Of a DNA stretch of 39,300 nt, positions 1 to 8,439 are shown one piece after another. The notes under the pieces were generated by a model. It ran no database searches. It saw only the letters and a program-made list of their open reading frames with translations, and was not told where the DNA came from. The stretch is taken from the NCBI GenBank assembly GCA_016201865.1, contig JACQCA010000027.1:1-39300 (forward strand), given 5' to 3'. Source of the stretch: Nitrospirota bacterium. GTDB taxonomy: Bacteria > Nitrospirota > Nitrospiria > JACQBZ01. The first letter of the stretch is position 1, and every line of letters starts with the position of its first letter. A program made the position numbers and the translations under genes.

Positions 1-3000
1 AAACCCTCAAATCCGATCGCCGTCCGCCTGATCGCGGCACTGTGCGCTTTTCCGGCCGGGATGCTTGCCGCGCCTTGCGCGTTTGCGGACAGCGTCGGAC
101 AGGTGCAGACGACCAAGTTCCTGACGCAGGAGACGATTGACATGCTCATTGCCCGCGCCGGTTCCGGCATGCCGGGGCTGCAAGTCGGGGACACCATCAG
201 CTATATCATTCAATTTACACCCATCAACAACGGTTCGGACACCGGCGTGGCCGGTTATATTACGGACTATATCCCCACCGGCGTCGATGTGATCGGCGCT
301 TCGTTCGTTGCAAAAAGCGGAAGCAGTTTCTATGATATTTCGCCGGCTCTTCCGAACGGCGCCTACTCCGGCTGGGGCACCAGAACTCCGACCTACCTCG
401 CCCCGTTTAATGTGGCCGGGTACGACCCCACCGGGCGCTGCGCCGCGGGAGGATACACCAATAATTGCAGATCCCGCATGAGCGAATTGTATGCGGATAC
501 CGGCATCTTTTTCTCGACGGATTCGCGCACCGCGCAGTGTCCGTTACTGCCTACGCGCATTGCGCAGGGAACCAACGGCTATAAAATCAATCCCAATGGC
601 GCCGACGGACTCAATACGCTGCTGGATCAGACAAGCGCGACGACCCATAACCAGTGGGACGCCGCCAATACCAATGCCTTCGGAACGAGTTCGCTTGCTG
701 GCCAATCGGGTGCGTGTCAACAGACCCAGGCCATTCTCAGTTACAGTGGCGGCGCGCCTTATGGTCAGGGCGCCACGCCTTATTACGTCGGCTCGGCGGT
801 CGCCGGCCCGCAGACGGGTTATCAACTGGACTATACCAAACAAATCGGCCCCTGGCAGCGCATTTATTACCCCAACTCCCGCATCGGGAACAGCGCCCTC
901 GGTCCAGCTACGGCCGCGGGCGTTTTGGGCACCGTCGGCGGATCGTATACGAGTGTGGGCTGGAATCTTTCTTCCGGCAATCCGCTGCCGGCCGGAACCA
1001 ACGCAGTTCGCTGGGCCGTCGGCGGATTGACGGTGGGGACGCTTAATTATGTCAAGATCAGCATGCGCATTACCGCCGCGCCTCCGGCAAGCGGCATCGT
1101 CAATTCATCAGAGGTCTTCGGCGGCGACGCGAGCAGCTCGGGCGGCCGGGACAGCGTATGGAAGTATCATGTGCCGAGCGTGGCCGATAATAATTCCAAC
1201 CTCTATGTGCTCAAGACCGTGCTCGGGTATTATTCAGGCGCCGTATTAATTCCAACTGACGGCAGCTACATCCCGGCCAATGCCAAGATCCGCTACAGAA
1301 TTTCCTATCTCAATTCCGGGAATGCCGATCAAAACGGCGTCATTTTAAGCGATACCCTGCCGTGCCAGACGCCGATCGGTTCCATCACCAACATCGCGGT
1401 CAACAGCGGCCCCATCAGCGCGACGATAACCCCGGCCGCGCCCGCGAACGGCATCTGCGGCCTACCCGACACGCGGCGGACCGTGAGCTTCAACAACGGC
1501 GTCGGCGTGGTCTTGACGCCCGCGGCCGGCGGTTCGATCGATTTTGACGTGCAGACCAACGCAGGGACCGGCAGCATTGTCAGCAACACGGCCACCTTGA
1601 CCAGCGCGGCGATCAATCCGGGGGTTAACTCCGTTGCCCATTCTTATGTCCCCGCCTCGCCTTCGCCTAATCTGAGCATCAGTCTTACGACCTCTACACC
1701 GACGGTTGCGGGAGGCGGAACGGCCACCTATACGATTACGGTAATAAACAACGGCACCGCGGCCGCAGGCGGCATCAATGTATACGCACTGCCGCCCACA
1801 ACGGGGGGGGCGGCCAATGCGGCCACGCGCTTCACCTATTCAAGCACGACTTCCATCGTCGGCATGACCTCCGTGGCGCCGACCTCGGCGGTTCCGCCGA
1901 CCCTGACGCCTTACAGCGCGGACCCCTCCGCCGCCAATTGGCAGGAAACCCGTTGGAACTTCGGCGCGCAGACGCTTGCGGCCGGGGCGTCCTTTACCAT
2001 CACCTTCAATGCCGCGGTCGGAACATCCGTTCCGGCGTCGACGACCCCGTATTACAGCACCGCGGTTGTCACCTACACCGGCGGAACGGTTACCCGGACC
2101 GACGCCGTCAACGTCGCCCCGGTCACCGTAACCTCCACGCTCTCGATCACCATGAGCATCACGGACTTTTCCTCCGACGGCGGCGTTACCTGGACGGCCT
2201 ACGGCAATTATATTCCGCCCAACGCCCGGGTCCGCTATCGGATCGATTATGCCAACACCGGGGCCGGCACGGTGACCAACGCGAACATCTCCGATTTGCT
2301 GCCCTGCCAGACGGCGGCCGGTTCGGTGAGCAACATTGTCATCGTGAGCGGCCCCATCGGCCTCCCGGCGACCATTCCGGGCGCCGGAAATTGCTCCACC
2401 GGCACGCGGCCGAGCTTCACTTTTACCTCGGCCAATCTTGCGGCCGGACAGGTCGGGCAGATCACCTTTGATGTTCAGACCAACGCCGCGAACGGCAACA
2501 TCGTGGTCAATACCGCCACCCTGAGCGCCATCGGAGCGTCTCCAACAATCAGCGAGGTTCAGACAACGGTGCAGTCAACCCTGGTGCCGACCGTCGCCAA
2601 GACGAACGGCACCAACACCCTAACCCCGGGCGCCACCACCAATTATACGGTCGTCATCACCAACGCCACCGGCGCCGCGCAAAGCGGCGTGACCTTCAGA
2701 GACCCGGCCGTCACCAATCTCACGGTCAACACCGTAACCTGCACCGCCGCCACCGGCGGAGCGGTCTGCCCGGCCGGCGCCACCGTGACCGTTTCGGCCA
2801 TGCAAGGCTCGGGCATCCCGATCACCTCGTCCATGCCCAACGGCAGCAGCGTGACCTTCACCCTAAACGCCACCCTCAACGTCGGCGCATCCGGCACGCT
2901 CACCAACACAGCCAGGGTCAACGTCAGCAGCCAAACCAACCAGGTCAGCGACACCGACACCATCAAACAGACCGTCAAGTTGAAGATATTCGGCTGGCGG

Positions 3001-3012
3001 GAGAATTATTAG
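1..3012 (+). CDS. Secreted DUF11-repeat surface protein, 5' end cut off
   Basis: The frame is open from base 1, so the true start lies just upstream; the first internal ATG is at 61. The opening residues form a hydrophobic stretch ending in AAPCAFA before DSVGQ, which looks like a Sec signal peptide. About 1003 residues are visible, very rich in Thr, Ser, Ala, Gly and Asn. DUF11-type beta-sandwich modules are seen near 1690-2130 (ATYTITVINNG) and 2600-2960 (TNYTVVITNATG). Another module occurs twice, near 1255-1630 and 2200-2545; both copies have an IPxNAxxRYRI opening, a central LPCQT motif and an FDVQTNA close. The protein ends in FGWRENY with no membrane anchor, LPXTG or visible sorting domain. 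The role is probably cell-surface or extracellular; no enzymatic function can be assigned. Composition resembles the other core genes. Confidence 0.75.
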   Translation, partial: KPSNPIAVRLIAALCAFPAGMLAAPCAFADSVGQVQTTKFLTQETIDMLIARAGSGMPGLQVGDTISYIIQFTPINNGSDTGVAGYITDYIPTGVDVIGASFVAKSGSSFYDISPALPNGAYSGWGTRTPTYLAPFNVAGYDPTGRCAAGGYTNNCRSRMSELYADTGIFFSTDSRTAQCPLLPTRIAQGTNGYKINPNGADGLNTLLDQTSATTHNQWDAANTNAFGTSSLAGQSGACQQTQAILSYSGGAPYGQGATPYYVGSAVAGPQTGYQLDYTKQIGPWQRIYYPNSRIGNSALGPATAAGVLGTVGGSYTSVGWNLSSGNPLPAGTNAVRWAVGGLTVGTLNYVKISMRITAAPPASGIVNSSEVFGGDASSSGGRDSVWKYHVPSVADNNSNLYVLKTVLGYYSGAVLIPTDGSYIPANAKIRYRISYLNSGNADQNGVILSDTLPCQTPIGSITNIAVNSGPISATITPAAPANGICGLPDTRRTVSFNNGVGVVLTPAAGGSIDFDVQTNAGTGSIVSNTATLTSAAINPGVNSVAHSYVPASPSPNLSISLTTSTPTVAGGGTATYTITVINNGTAAAGGINVYALPPTTGGAANAATRFTYSSTTSIVGMTSVAPTSAVPPTLTPYSADPSAANWQETRWNFGAQTLAAGASFTITFNAAVGTSVPASTTPYYSTAVVTYTGGTVTRTDAVNVAPVTVTSTLSITMSITDFSSDGGVTWTAYGNYIPPNARVRYRIDYANTGAGTVTNANISDLLPCQTAAGSVSNIVIVSGPIGLPATIPGAGNCSTGTRPSFTFTSANLAAGQVGQITFDVQTNAANGNIVVNTATLSAIGASPTISEVQTTVQSTLVPTVAKTNGTNTLTPGATTNYTVVITNATGAAQSGVTFRDPAVTNLTVNTVTCTAATGGAVCPAGATVTVSAMQGSGIPITSSMPNGSSVTFTLNATLNVGASGTLTNTARVNVSSQTNQVSDTDTIKQTVKLKIFGWRENY

Positions 3013-3033
3013 GGCGCCTTTCTATTCTTACCC

Positions 3034-3069
3034 ATGAAGAGGTGTATTGAAAACGGATTGCCTCTTCAT
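3034..3069. terminator. Hairpin after the DUF11 gene
   Basis: A perfect 9-base inverted repeat (ATGAAGAGG at 3034-3042, CCTCTTCAT at 3061-3069) encloses an 18-base loop, 22 bases after the stop. There is no T-run, so termination is only possible. Confidence 0.35.
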
Positions 3070-3145
3070 TATTGCCCGACCAGCAAAAGGGTGACCGACT
3101 CGTCAGGGTGATGGCGAGGATGGATTTTGGCGAATTCAGAGTGAT

Positions 3146-3174
3146 TTGACATTTTTGAGGCGGTGGAGTATTTT
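3146..3174 (+). promoter_or_regulatory. Sigma70-type promoter for the 72-aa membrane protein
   Basis: TTGACA (3146-3151), 17-base spacer, TATTTT (3169-3174). The predicted start near 3181 gives a leader of about 30 bases that contains the ribosome binding site GGAGGG at 3199. Confidence 0.6.
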
Positions 3175-3212
3175 AAAACCCGGCTCTTTAACCGAAACGG
3201 AGGGCACCCAAT

Positions 3213-3431
3213 ATGACCTGGATGATTCTGATGGGATTGTTGGCGCTGATTATCGGGGGGCTTCTGGTTTTCTCGCCCCAAAAGCTTCAGAAGATGAGCG
3301 ATGATCTCAACCGCATGGTGACCCGGATCGACGAGCAGGTGATCAAATACCGTGTCGGCGTCGGGGTCAGCCTGATCCTGGCCGCGATCTTTCTCTTCTT
3401 CTACGCCTATATGATGGGCCGAAAAGGATAA
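3213..3431 (+). CDS. Small two-helix membrane protein, unknown function
   Basis: This 72-residue protein has an N-terminal membrane helix (about residues 3-20) and a second helix (about 48-67), joined by a charged amphipathic stretch (LQKMSDDLNRMVTRIDEQVIKY). It ends in MGRKG. The start is well supported by GGAGGG 8 bases upstream and a near-consensus promoter further upstream. A terminator follows, so it is probably a single-gene transcript. I do not recognise a named family; the layout suits a small inner-membrane protein that oligomerises or binds a partner through its linker. Confidence 0.7.
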   Translation: MTWMILMGLLALIIGGLLVFSPQKLQKMSDDLNRMVTRIDEQVIKYRVGVGVSLILAAIFLFFYAYMMGRKG

Positions 3432-3450
3432 CGGCCTGGATTAAAAAATG

Positions 3451-3490
3451 AGCGGGATGCAAGATTCTGCTTGACATTCCCGCTTTTTTT
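3451..3490 (+). terminator. Intrinsic terminator overlapping the next promoter
   Basis: Stem AGCGGGA (3451-3457) pairs with TCCCGCT (3478-3484), followed at once by a run of seven T (3484-3490). The 20-base loop contains TTGACA, which is also the -35 box of the downstream promoter. Confidence 0.6.
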
Positions 3491-3498
3491 GGTATTCT
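3471..3498 (+). promoter_or_regulatory. Promoter of the MerR-pil gene cluster
   Basis: TTGACA (3471-3476), 16-base spacer, TATTCT (3493-3498), giving a start near 3505. It lies inside the upstream terminator and is the only clear promoter seen before pilM. Confidence 0.6.
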
Positions 3499-3558
3499 AA
3501 CCTTAGAAAAATAGATTTGAAAATGGATTTATAGTTGAATCGGACACGACCGGAAGCG

Positions 3559-3816
3559 ATGAAGACGGCCGAGATCCTCAGGAAGATCGACATTCCCCGC
3601 CACAAGCTCTACTACCTGGAGCAGAAGGGATACGTCACGCCCAAGCGGATCCCGATGGGCGATCTTGAGGCGCGAGAGTATTCGGAGACGGACATTCTCA
3701 AGATCAAGCTGATCTGGAAATACCTCAAGCGCGGCTTCAAGCATAAGACGGCGTACCGGAAGGCGATCGAGGAGTTGAAGGCGAGCGGCGTTGCGGCCCG
3801 CGGGGCCGAGGGATGA
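3559..3816 (+). CDS. MerR-like DNA-binding regulator upstream of pilM
   Basis: This 85-residue protein consists of little more than a MerR-type winged helix-turn-helix: KTAEILRKIDIPRHKLYYLEQKGYV is the helix-turn-helix and wing entry, and REYSETDILKIKLIWKYLKRGF the following helices. It lacks the long coiled coil and effector domain of classical MerR activators. The ATG at 3559 is preferred; a TTG at 3535 would add eight residues (NRTRPEA after the initiator), and neither has a strong ribosome binding site. It ends 19 bases before pilM and shares its promoter, so it probably belongs to the pil operon, perhaps as a regulator of pilus or partner genes. That role is inference. Confidence 0.7.
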   Translation: MKTAEILRKIDIPRHKLYYLEQKGYVTPKRIPMGDLEAREYSETDILKIKLIWKYLKRGFKHKTAYRKAIEELKASGVAARGAEG

Positions 3817-3835
3817 AGGGCGTCGGGAGAAGACG

Positions 3836-4942
3836 ATGAGCGTTTCCTTATTGTCCTGGGTGAAACCCAAACGGCATCTCTTGGGGCTGGACGTCGGTAA
3901 AAGCGCCGTCAAGGTGGTTCAACTGGCCTCGACGCGCAAAGGGCTGATGCTGAAGTATGCCGGCCTGACCGATCTGGCGACGGCCGACGCGGACGTCGGC
4001 GATCGCGGCGTGACGATGGCCCTCTACGATCTCTTTAAGGAGAGCCGGCTCCGGCGGCAGAAGATCGCGATCAACTTCACCGGCCGCAGCCCGGTTGTCC
4101 GCTACCTCTTGTTGCCTAAAATGCCTCCGGACGAGCTGGGCGAGGCGGTCCGTTGGGAGGCGAAAAAGCTGGTTCCGTTTCCGATGGAGGAGACGGTCCT
4201 GGATTATCTGATCGTCGGCGAGACGCAGGAGCGCGACCTGAAGCGGATCGAGGTGCTGCTGGTCGCGGCCGAACGCGCCGCGGTCTTGGGACAATTGGAG
4301 TCGCTGAAGCAGGTCAATCTGCCGATTGCGGCGATGGACGTCAACCCGCTGGCGCTTTTCAATACGATCCAGCTGAATTACAAATCGGATCTGGACGACA
4401 ACCTGGTCTTCGTGGATATCGGCGCCTCGAAGATGGACATCAATATCTCGAAACAGGGGGTGTTGCGGTTTACGCGGAACGTCCAGATGGGCGGAGAAGA
4501 GATCACGCAGGCCGTCATGCGCGGGCTTCAGATCGAGCGGGAGGAGGCCGAGCGGTTGAAACGTCAAAAGGGGCTTTCCGGGGCGTCGGCTCAAGCGGGG
4601 GCCGCGGCGCCGATGGAAGGCCAGGCCCAAGATAAAGACGGACGGCTCCATGAGATCATTAAGACCGAAGCGGACCGGATGATCTTGGAGACGCAACGTT
4701 CGATGGATTACTACCGGGCCCAGTTCCGCGAGGGTTCGGTTAAAAAGATCGTGCTGATGGGCGGGACCTGCTTGATGCCCGGGTTTCAGGAATATTTCGC
4801 GTCGTACTTCGACGCCAATGTGGAGTTAGACGACCCGTTTGCCGAGATCGTCTGCGATGAGGGGGCCTTTGGGGATTTTCGACTGATGGCCCCGCGGTTT
4901 TCGACCGGCGTGGGTCTGGCTTTGAGAAAAACGGATGCTTGA
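3836..4942 (+). CDS. pilM: Type IV pilus inner-membrane platform protein PilM
   Basis: PilM is the cytoplasmic actin-like ATPase-fold protein that binds the N-terminal peptide of PilN and links the pilus alignment complex to the assembly motor. The 368-residue product shows the actin-fold signatures: LGLDVGKSAVKVVQL (phosphate 1, about residues 18-32), FVDIGASKMDINI (phosphate 2, about 199-211) and VLMGGTCLMPGF (adenosine loop, about 306-317). The ATG at 3836 has a GGGAGAAG ribosome binding site; the frame is open further upstream but that part is not pilM-like. A Gly/Ala/Gln-rich insert near residues 245-265 (SGASAQAGAAAP) looks like a flexible loop. It is the first gene of pilMNOPQ. Confidence 0.95.
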   Translation: MSVSLLSWVKPKRHLLGLDVGKSAVKVVQLASTRKGLMLKYAGLTDLATADADVGDRGVTMALYDLFKESRLRRQKIAINFTGRSPVVRYLLLPKMPPDELGEAVRWEAKKLVPFPMEETVLDYLIVGETQERDLKRIEVLLVAAERAAVLGQLESLKQVNLPIAAMDVNPLALFNTIQLNYKSDLDDNLVFVDIGASKMDINISKQGVLRFTRNVQMGGEEITQAVMRGLQIEREEAERLKRQKGLSGASAQAGAAAPMEGQAQDKDGRLHEIIKTEADRMILETQRSMDYYRAQFREGSVKKIVLMGGTCLMPGFQEYFASYFDANVELDDPFAEIVCDEGAFGDFRLMAPRFSTGVGLALRKTDA

Positions 4943-4954
4943 GCGAGTGAGACC

Positions 4955-5557
4955 ATGAAGTCGCACATTAATTTGATGGCCCGGGATATTATGTTTGAGG
5001 AGAAACCGTTTCCCCTCAGAGAGGTCGCGGTTCCTCTGATCGCCGTCGCGGCGGTGGCGGCCGTGGTTCTCTTTTCCGTGTGGGGTTTCTATCGGTCGAC
5101 GGTATTGAAGAGGGAGGTCCGTGATCTCGGCATTCAGCGGGATAAAATCCGGCAGGAGATGGCGCTGGTCAATGGAGAAGTCGGAAAATTAACCGAGAAG
5201 ACGACGGTCGATCAGACCGTGGCGGCGAGTCAGATGGCCGCGATGAAGGACCTCTTAAAAAACCGCGTTCTGTGGTCGGAGGTGATCCGGGAGATCAGCT
5301 TCCTGGCGCCGGAAGGCGTCTGGTTGATCCGAATGGAAAGCCTGGATTCAAAACCGGGCGGCCGCTTGTCGTTGGAGAACCCGAAGACGGTCCGTTTCGC
5401 CGGATGGGCCCAGTCGCAGGCCGCGGTCAACCTTTTTATCGCGGCCCTGGAGCGATCGCCGCGCTATGCGACGGTCTCGCTCGTCTATTCCCAGAAGGGG
5501 GCCGGTGAAGGGATGCAAGGGGTGAGTTTTGAACTGACGGCGATGCTTCGGCCGTGA
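4955..5557 (+). CDS. pilN: Type IV pilus assembly protein PilN
   Basis: PilN is a bitopic inner-membrane protein that pairs with PilO and docks on PilM. The 200-residue product has the expected N-terminal HINLMARD segment (PilM-binding INL motif, residues 4-11), a single membrane helix at about 25-48, a periplasmic coiled-coil region (about 50-85) and a ferredoxin-like C-terminal domain. It begins 12 bases after pilM. The domain plan, length and position all fit PilN. Confidence 0.93.
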   Translation: MKSHINLMARDIMFEEKPFPLREVAVPLIAVAAVAAVVLFSVWGFYRSTVLKREVRDLGIQRDKIRQEMALVNGEVGKLTEKTTVDQTVAASQMAAMKDLLKNRVLWSEVIREISFLAPEGVWLIRMESLDSKPGGRLSLENPKTVRFAGWAQSQAAVNLFIAALERSPRYATVSLVYSQKGAGEGMQGVSFELTAMLRP

Positions 5558-5578
5558 GGAGAGGACGAGGAGAAGACG

Positions 5579-6169
5579 TTGGCGCTGGCCGATCTTCTTA
5601 AACGACTGGATCTCGGCAAACTTTCGGCGCGCGAGCGGATTCTCGCGATTCTGACCATCGGAGCCGTCGTGTCGGTCTATGGAGGTTATATTCTGATGCC
5701 GATGATGCGGGAGACGAAGGCGCTGCAGGCCGAGAAGATCTCCCTCACGGCCGAAATCCAACAAGGAATGGCGACGGCGCCGCTGCTTCAGAAACGGGCC
5801 GAAGAGCTTCGGCAGGCGGCCCTGGCCAAAGAGGTCGGCACCGAATTCACCGGGAAGGCGGGAGATCTCTTTCCCGGAGGCAGCCGGTTGTCGGGTCTAT
5901 TGGAGGAGATGACACGACTGGCCCGTTTACGTCGGATCGAATTTGTATCGGTTCGGCCGGACGCGATCGAGGACAAGGGCGCGTACCTCCAGTTGACGCT
6001 CCAGATCGATGTTCAATCCCGCTTCCGCGAGTTGGGGGATTATCTCCTGATGCTTGAAAATCTCCCGCGCGCCGTTCTGATCCAAGAGTTGAAGGTCGAG
6101 ACGCGGGTCGATGTCAGTCCTTCCGTATTGGCGCATTTGAAGGTCATGACTTACCTGGGGAAGGAGTAA
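5579..6169 (+). CDS. pilO: Type IV pilus assembly protein PilO
   Basis: PilO is the partner of PilN in the periplasmic alignment subcomplex. The 196-residue product has a short cytoplasmic part, one membrane helix (about residues 22-42, ILAILTIGAVVSVYGGYIL), a coiled coil (about 45-85) and a C-terminal PilO fold containing FRELGDYLLMLENLPR and a VETRVDV strand. The start is a TTG with a GAGGAGA ribosome binding site; no nearby in-frame ATG would keep the N-terminal helix. It follows pilN by 21 bases and precedes pilP by 3. Confidence 0.93.
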   Translation: MALADLLKRLDLGKLSARERILAILTIGAVVSVYGGYILMPMMRETKALQAEKISLTAEIQQGMATAPLLQKRAEELRQAALAKEVGTEFTGKAGDLFPGGSRLSGLLEEMTRLARLRRIEFVSVRPDAIEDKGAYLQLTLQIDVQSRFRELGDYLLMLENLPRAVLIQELKVETRVDVSPSVLAHLKVMTYLGKE

Positions 6170-6172
6170 CGA

Positions 6173-6550
6173 ATGAGCAGGGCTTCTCGCTTCCTGATTC
6201 TCGTTTCTTGTTTGTTGCTGAATGCGGCGTCTTTGGGGGCGCAGTCTCTTTCCGAGATCAATACCCAATGGCTTGAACGTCAGGAAAAGGCGCGGGCATG
6301 GGGGCGGGACCCGTTTGCGCTTCCAAGCCGGACGACCGGCGCGGCGACCGAGACGGACGGGGAGTTTCATCTGAGTGCCATCATCTACCGTTCGGGACGG
6401 GGGGTGGCGATCATCAACAACAAGATCCTTCGGATGGGGGACATGATCGGGGGACGACGGGTCGCCGAGATCCGTGAGGACCGGGTGGTGTTGCAGAGTC
6501 CCTCGGGTGAGAAAGAACTGCGGGTGAATAAATTTGTTTTGGGCCGATAG
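6173..6550 (+). CDS. pilP: Type IV pilus assembly protein PilP
   Basis: PilP joins the PilNO complex to the PilQ secretin in the periplasm. The 125-residue product has a signal sequence, then WGRDPFALP (the typical PilP/GspC linker motif) and a small beta domain (FHLSAIIYRSGRGVAIINNKILRMGD onward) ending in FVLGR. Most PilP proteins are lipoproteins. Here LVSC at residues 10-13 matches a lipobox pattern but is unusually close to the N-terminus, while the hydrophobic stretch continues to SLGA-QS, which suits ordinary signal peptidase cleavage. The anchoring mode is therefore uncertain. It is shorter than many PilP proteins. Confidence 0.9.
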   Translation: MSRASRFLILVSCLLLNAASLGAQSLSEINTQWLERQEKARAWGRDPFALPSRTTGAATETDGEFHLSAIIYRSGRGVAIINNKILRMGDMIGGRRVAEIREDRVVLQSPSGEKELRVNKFVLGR

Positions 6551-6604
6551 GCCTGATAAGCGAGGATCAGGCTTTGCCTGTCCGAGCGCGGGGCGTGGGG
6601 GCAT
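6551..6604 (-). repeat. Dispersed repeat, short copy, between pilP and pilQ
   Basis: The reverse strand reads ATGCCCCCACGCCCCGCGCT, then CGGACAGGCAAAGC, then CCTGATCCTCGCTTATCAGG. The same sequence with a 23-24 base insertion occurs on the plus strand at 8440-8513. Its left end on the plus strand forms a perfect 7-base hairpin (GCCTGAT, 8-base loop, ATCAGGC; 6551-6572). It starts one base after the pilP stop. Confidence 0.7.
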
Positions 6605-6664
6605 GTGAGGACCTTATTTTTCACTTGCCGCAGCGGCTCCCACATAAATAAAGAGGAGGTCTCC

Positions 6665-8071
6665 ATGAAGCGGGGACGTCGCGGTAAAACAGGTCAGATG
6701 ATTTGGGTCCTGATCGCGGTCTTTTGGATCGTCGGCCGGTCGGCTGCGGTTGCCTCGGCTGCCGTGGCCGGAGAGGAAACGATCAGCGTAAAAAAGGAAT
6801 CCGGCGAAACGGGCGGTTCCGTCTTTACGATGGAATTTCGGGACGCCGATCTGAAAGACGTCCTTCGGGCCTTGGGTCAGGAGAACGGCCTGAATGTGAT
6901 TATCGGTGAAGAGGTGAACGGGCGGTTGACCTTGAGCTTTCGGCGGGTGACGGTCCACGAGGCGCTCGATGCGATCCTCAAGAGCAACAACCTGATCTCG
7001 TTTCAGGACGGGACGATCATCCGGGTCATCAAATCGCCCTTTGCGGAGGGAGAAAACAATATGGCGACCGAGATCATTCCGATCAACTTTGCCGCGGCCA
7101 AGGAGAGCGCCGACACGGTCAAGACGCTTTTGAGCAAACAGGGCAGCGTCGCGATCGATGCCCGAACCAATTCGCTTATCGTCCGCGACCTTCCGGACAA
7201 CGTGGCCAAAATCGTCTCGATCGTGAAAAGCCTGGACGGCCGCACGCCGCAGGTCTTAATCGAGGCGCGCATCGTGGAGGCCGGGACGAATTTCACGCGG
7301 GAGCTGGGCATTCAATGGGGCGGCAATTTCCTCAAGTCGACGAACAGGGGAGACTATCGGGTGACCGGCGCCACGAGCGGCGGCGGGGCATCGTCGGGAG
7401 CGTTGACCGGCGGCGCGGGCTTGAGCGGCAACAACTTTGTGGTCAATCTTCCGGCCACCGTGGCCCAGGGCGCGGGAGGGGCGGTTGGATTCACCTTTGG
7501 AAATATAGCCAGCACGCGTCAGCTGGATATCCAGCTATCGGCCATGGAGGATTCGGGCCAGGGACGGATTCTGTCCAATCCCCGCGTGCTGACCATGAAC
7601 AACAAGGAGGCCCGAATCTCGAGCGGGACCGAGATCTTTATTCAGACCGCCGTTTTGAGCGGGTCGTCCTCCGGAACGACATCAGGCGGGTCGTCCTCCG
7701 GAACGTCCGGCGTCGGTGGAGTGACCAAGATTGATGCGAAACTGGAACTCGTCGTGACGCCTCACATTACGCCGGACAACCGGGTCGTGATGCATGTGAG
7801 GGCCGATAAAAAAGAGCCGGATTTCAATCGCGAGGTCCAGGGCATTCCGCCGCTGGCGACCCGCACGGCCGAGACGGATCTCTTAGTGAAGGACGGTGAG
7901 ACGATCGTGATCGGCGGGATCTACACGCGGAACGAATCCGTAGGGACTAAAGGCATCCCGCTTTTATCGCAGATTCCGGTCCTGGGATGGCTGTTCAAGA
8001 AAGAGACCAAGGTGGACAATCAGAGCGAGCTCTTGGTCTTCATCACGCCGACGATATACAAAGGAAACTGA
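6665..8071 (+). CDS. pilQ: Type IV pilus secretin PilQ, short form
   Basis: PilQ forms the outer-membrane pore through which the pilus emerges. The 468-residue product has a signal peptide (about residues 1-35), an STN/N0 domain (about 54-105, FRDADLKDVLRALGQENGLNVI), an N1/NolW domain (about 135-190, IIPINFAAAKESADTVKTLL) and the secretin core (about 195-467) with RILSNPRVLTMNN and the conserved GIPLLSQIPVLGWLF end. The ATG at 6665 has a strong GAGGAGG site. The N-terminal AMIN (peptidoglycan-binding) domains of many PilQ proteins are absent. A Ser/Gly loop near 333-350 (GSSSGTTSGGSSSGTSG) is encoded by an 18-base direct repeat (7661-7678 and 7688-7705). It is the last gene of the pilMNOPQ set. 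Confidence 0.93.
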   Translation: MKRGRRGKTGQMIWVLIAVFWIVGRSAAVASAAVAGEETISVKKESGETGGSVFTMEFRDADLKDVLRALGQENGLNVIIGEEVNGRLTLSFRRVTVHEALDAILKSNNLISFQDGTIIRVIKSPFAEGENNMATEIIPINFAAAKESADTVKTLLSKQGSVAIDARTNSLIVRDLPDNVAKIVSIVKSLDGRTPQVLIEARIVEAGTNFTRELGIQWGGNFLKSTNRGDYRVTGATSGGGASSGALTGGAGLSGNNFVVNLPATVAQGAGGAVGFTFGNIASTRQLDIQLSAMEDSGQGRILSNPRVLTMNNKEARISSGTEIFIQTAVLSGSSSGTTSGGSSSGTSGVGGVTKIDAKLELVVTPHITPDNRVVMHVRADKKEPDFNREVQGIPPLATRTAETDLLVKDGETIVIGGIYTRNESVGTKGIPLLSQIPVLGWLFKKETKVDNQSELLVFITPTIYKGN

Positions 8072-8074
8072 TCC

Positions 8075-8392
8075 TTGCCGAATGAGATCGTTGTCTTGAT
8101 CACCACCCCGTCTTCGAGGGAAGCCCGGACTATCGGGAGACGACTGGTGGAAGAAAAACTGGCGGCCTGCGCGAATATCATTCCGCAGGTCGAGTCGCTT
8201 TTTTACTGGCAGGGCAAGATCTGCCGTGAGCGGGAGTCCCTCATGGTTCTTAAAACGCGGCAGTCAAGCTTTGATCGTCTTGTAAAGCGCGTCAAATCCC
8301 TCCACTCCTATTCGGTTCCCGAGATCATCGCACTGCCGATCATCCGCGGCTCAAAAGACTATCTCCGGTGGATTCGCAAGACCACGCGTTAG
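8075..8392 (+). CDS. cutA: Divalent-cation tolerance protein CutA
   Basis: The 105-residue product is a full-length CutA1: a small trimeric ferredoxin-like protein linked to copper and heavy-metal tolerance, with an unsettled molecular role. Family motifs include VLITTPSSREARTIGRRLVEEKLAACANIIP, the YWQGKI strand and HSYSVPEIIALPI. The start is TTG, four bases after the pilQ stop, with AAGGAAA upstream overlapping the end of pilQ. It is probably cotranscribed with the pilus genes; a functional tie is not implied. Confidence 0.93.
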   Translation: MPNEIVVLITTPSSREARTIGRRLVEEKLAACANIIPQVESLFYWQGKICRERESLMVLKTRQSSFDRLVKRVKSLHSYSVPEIIALPIIRGSKDYLRWIRKTTR

Positions 8393-8439
8393 TCGTCCGA
8401 CCCGACATGAAGAAAAGCCCGCGCACAGCAGGTCCTCCG

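Noticed and set aside
3848-4696. 282-codon minus-strand frame opposite pilM
   Set aside because: Shadow of pilM; Arg/Leu/Gln-rich, with no ribosome binding site or family features.
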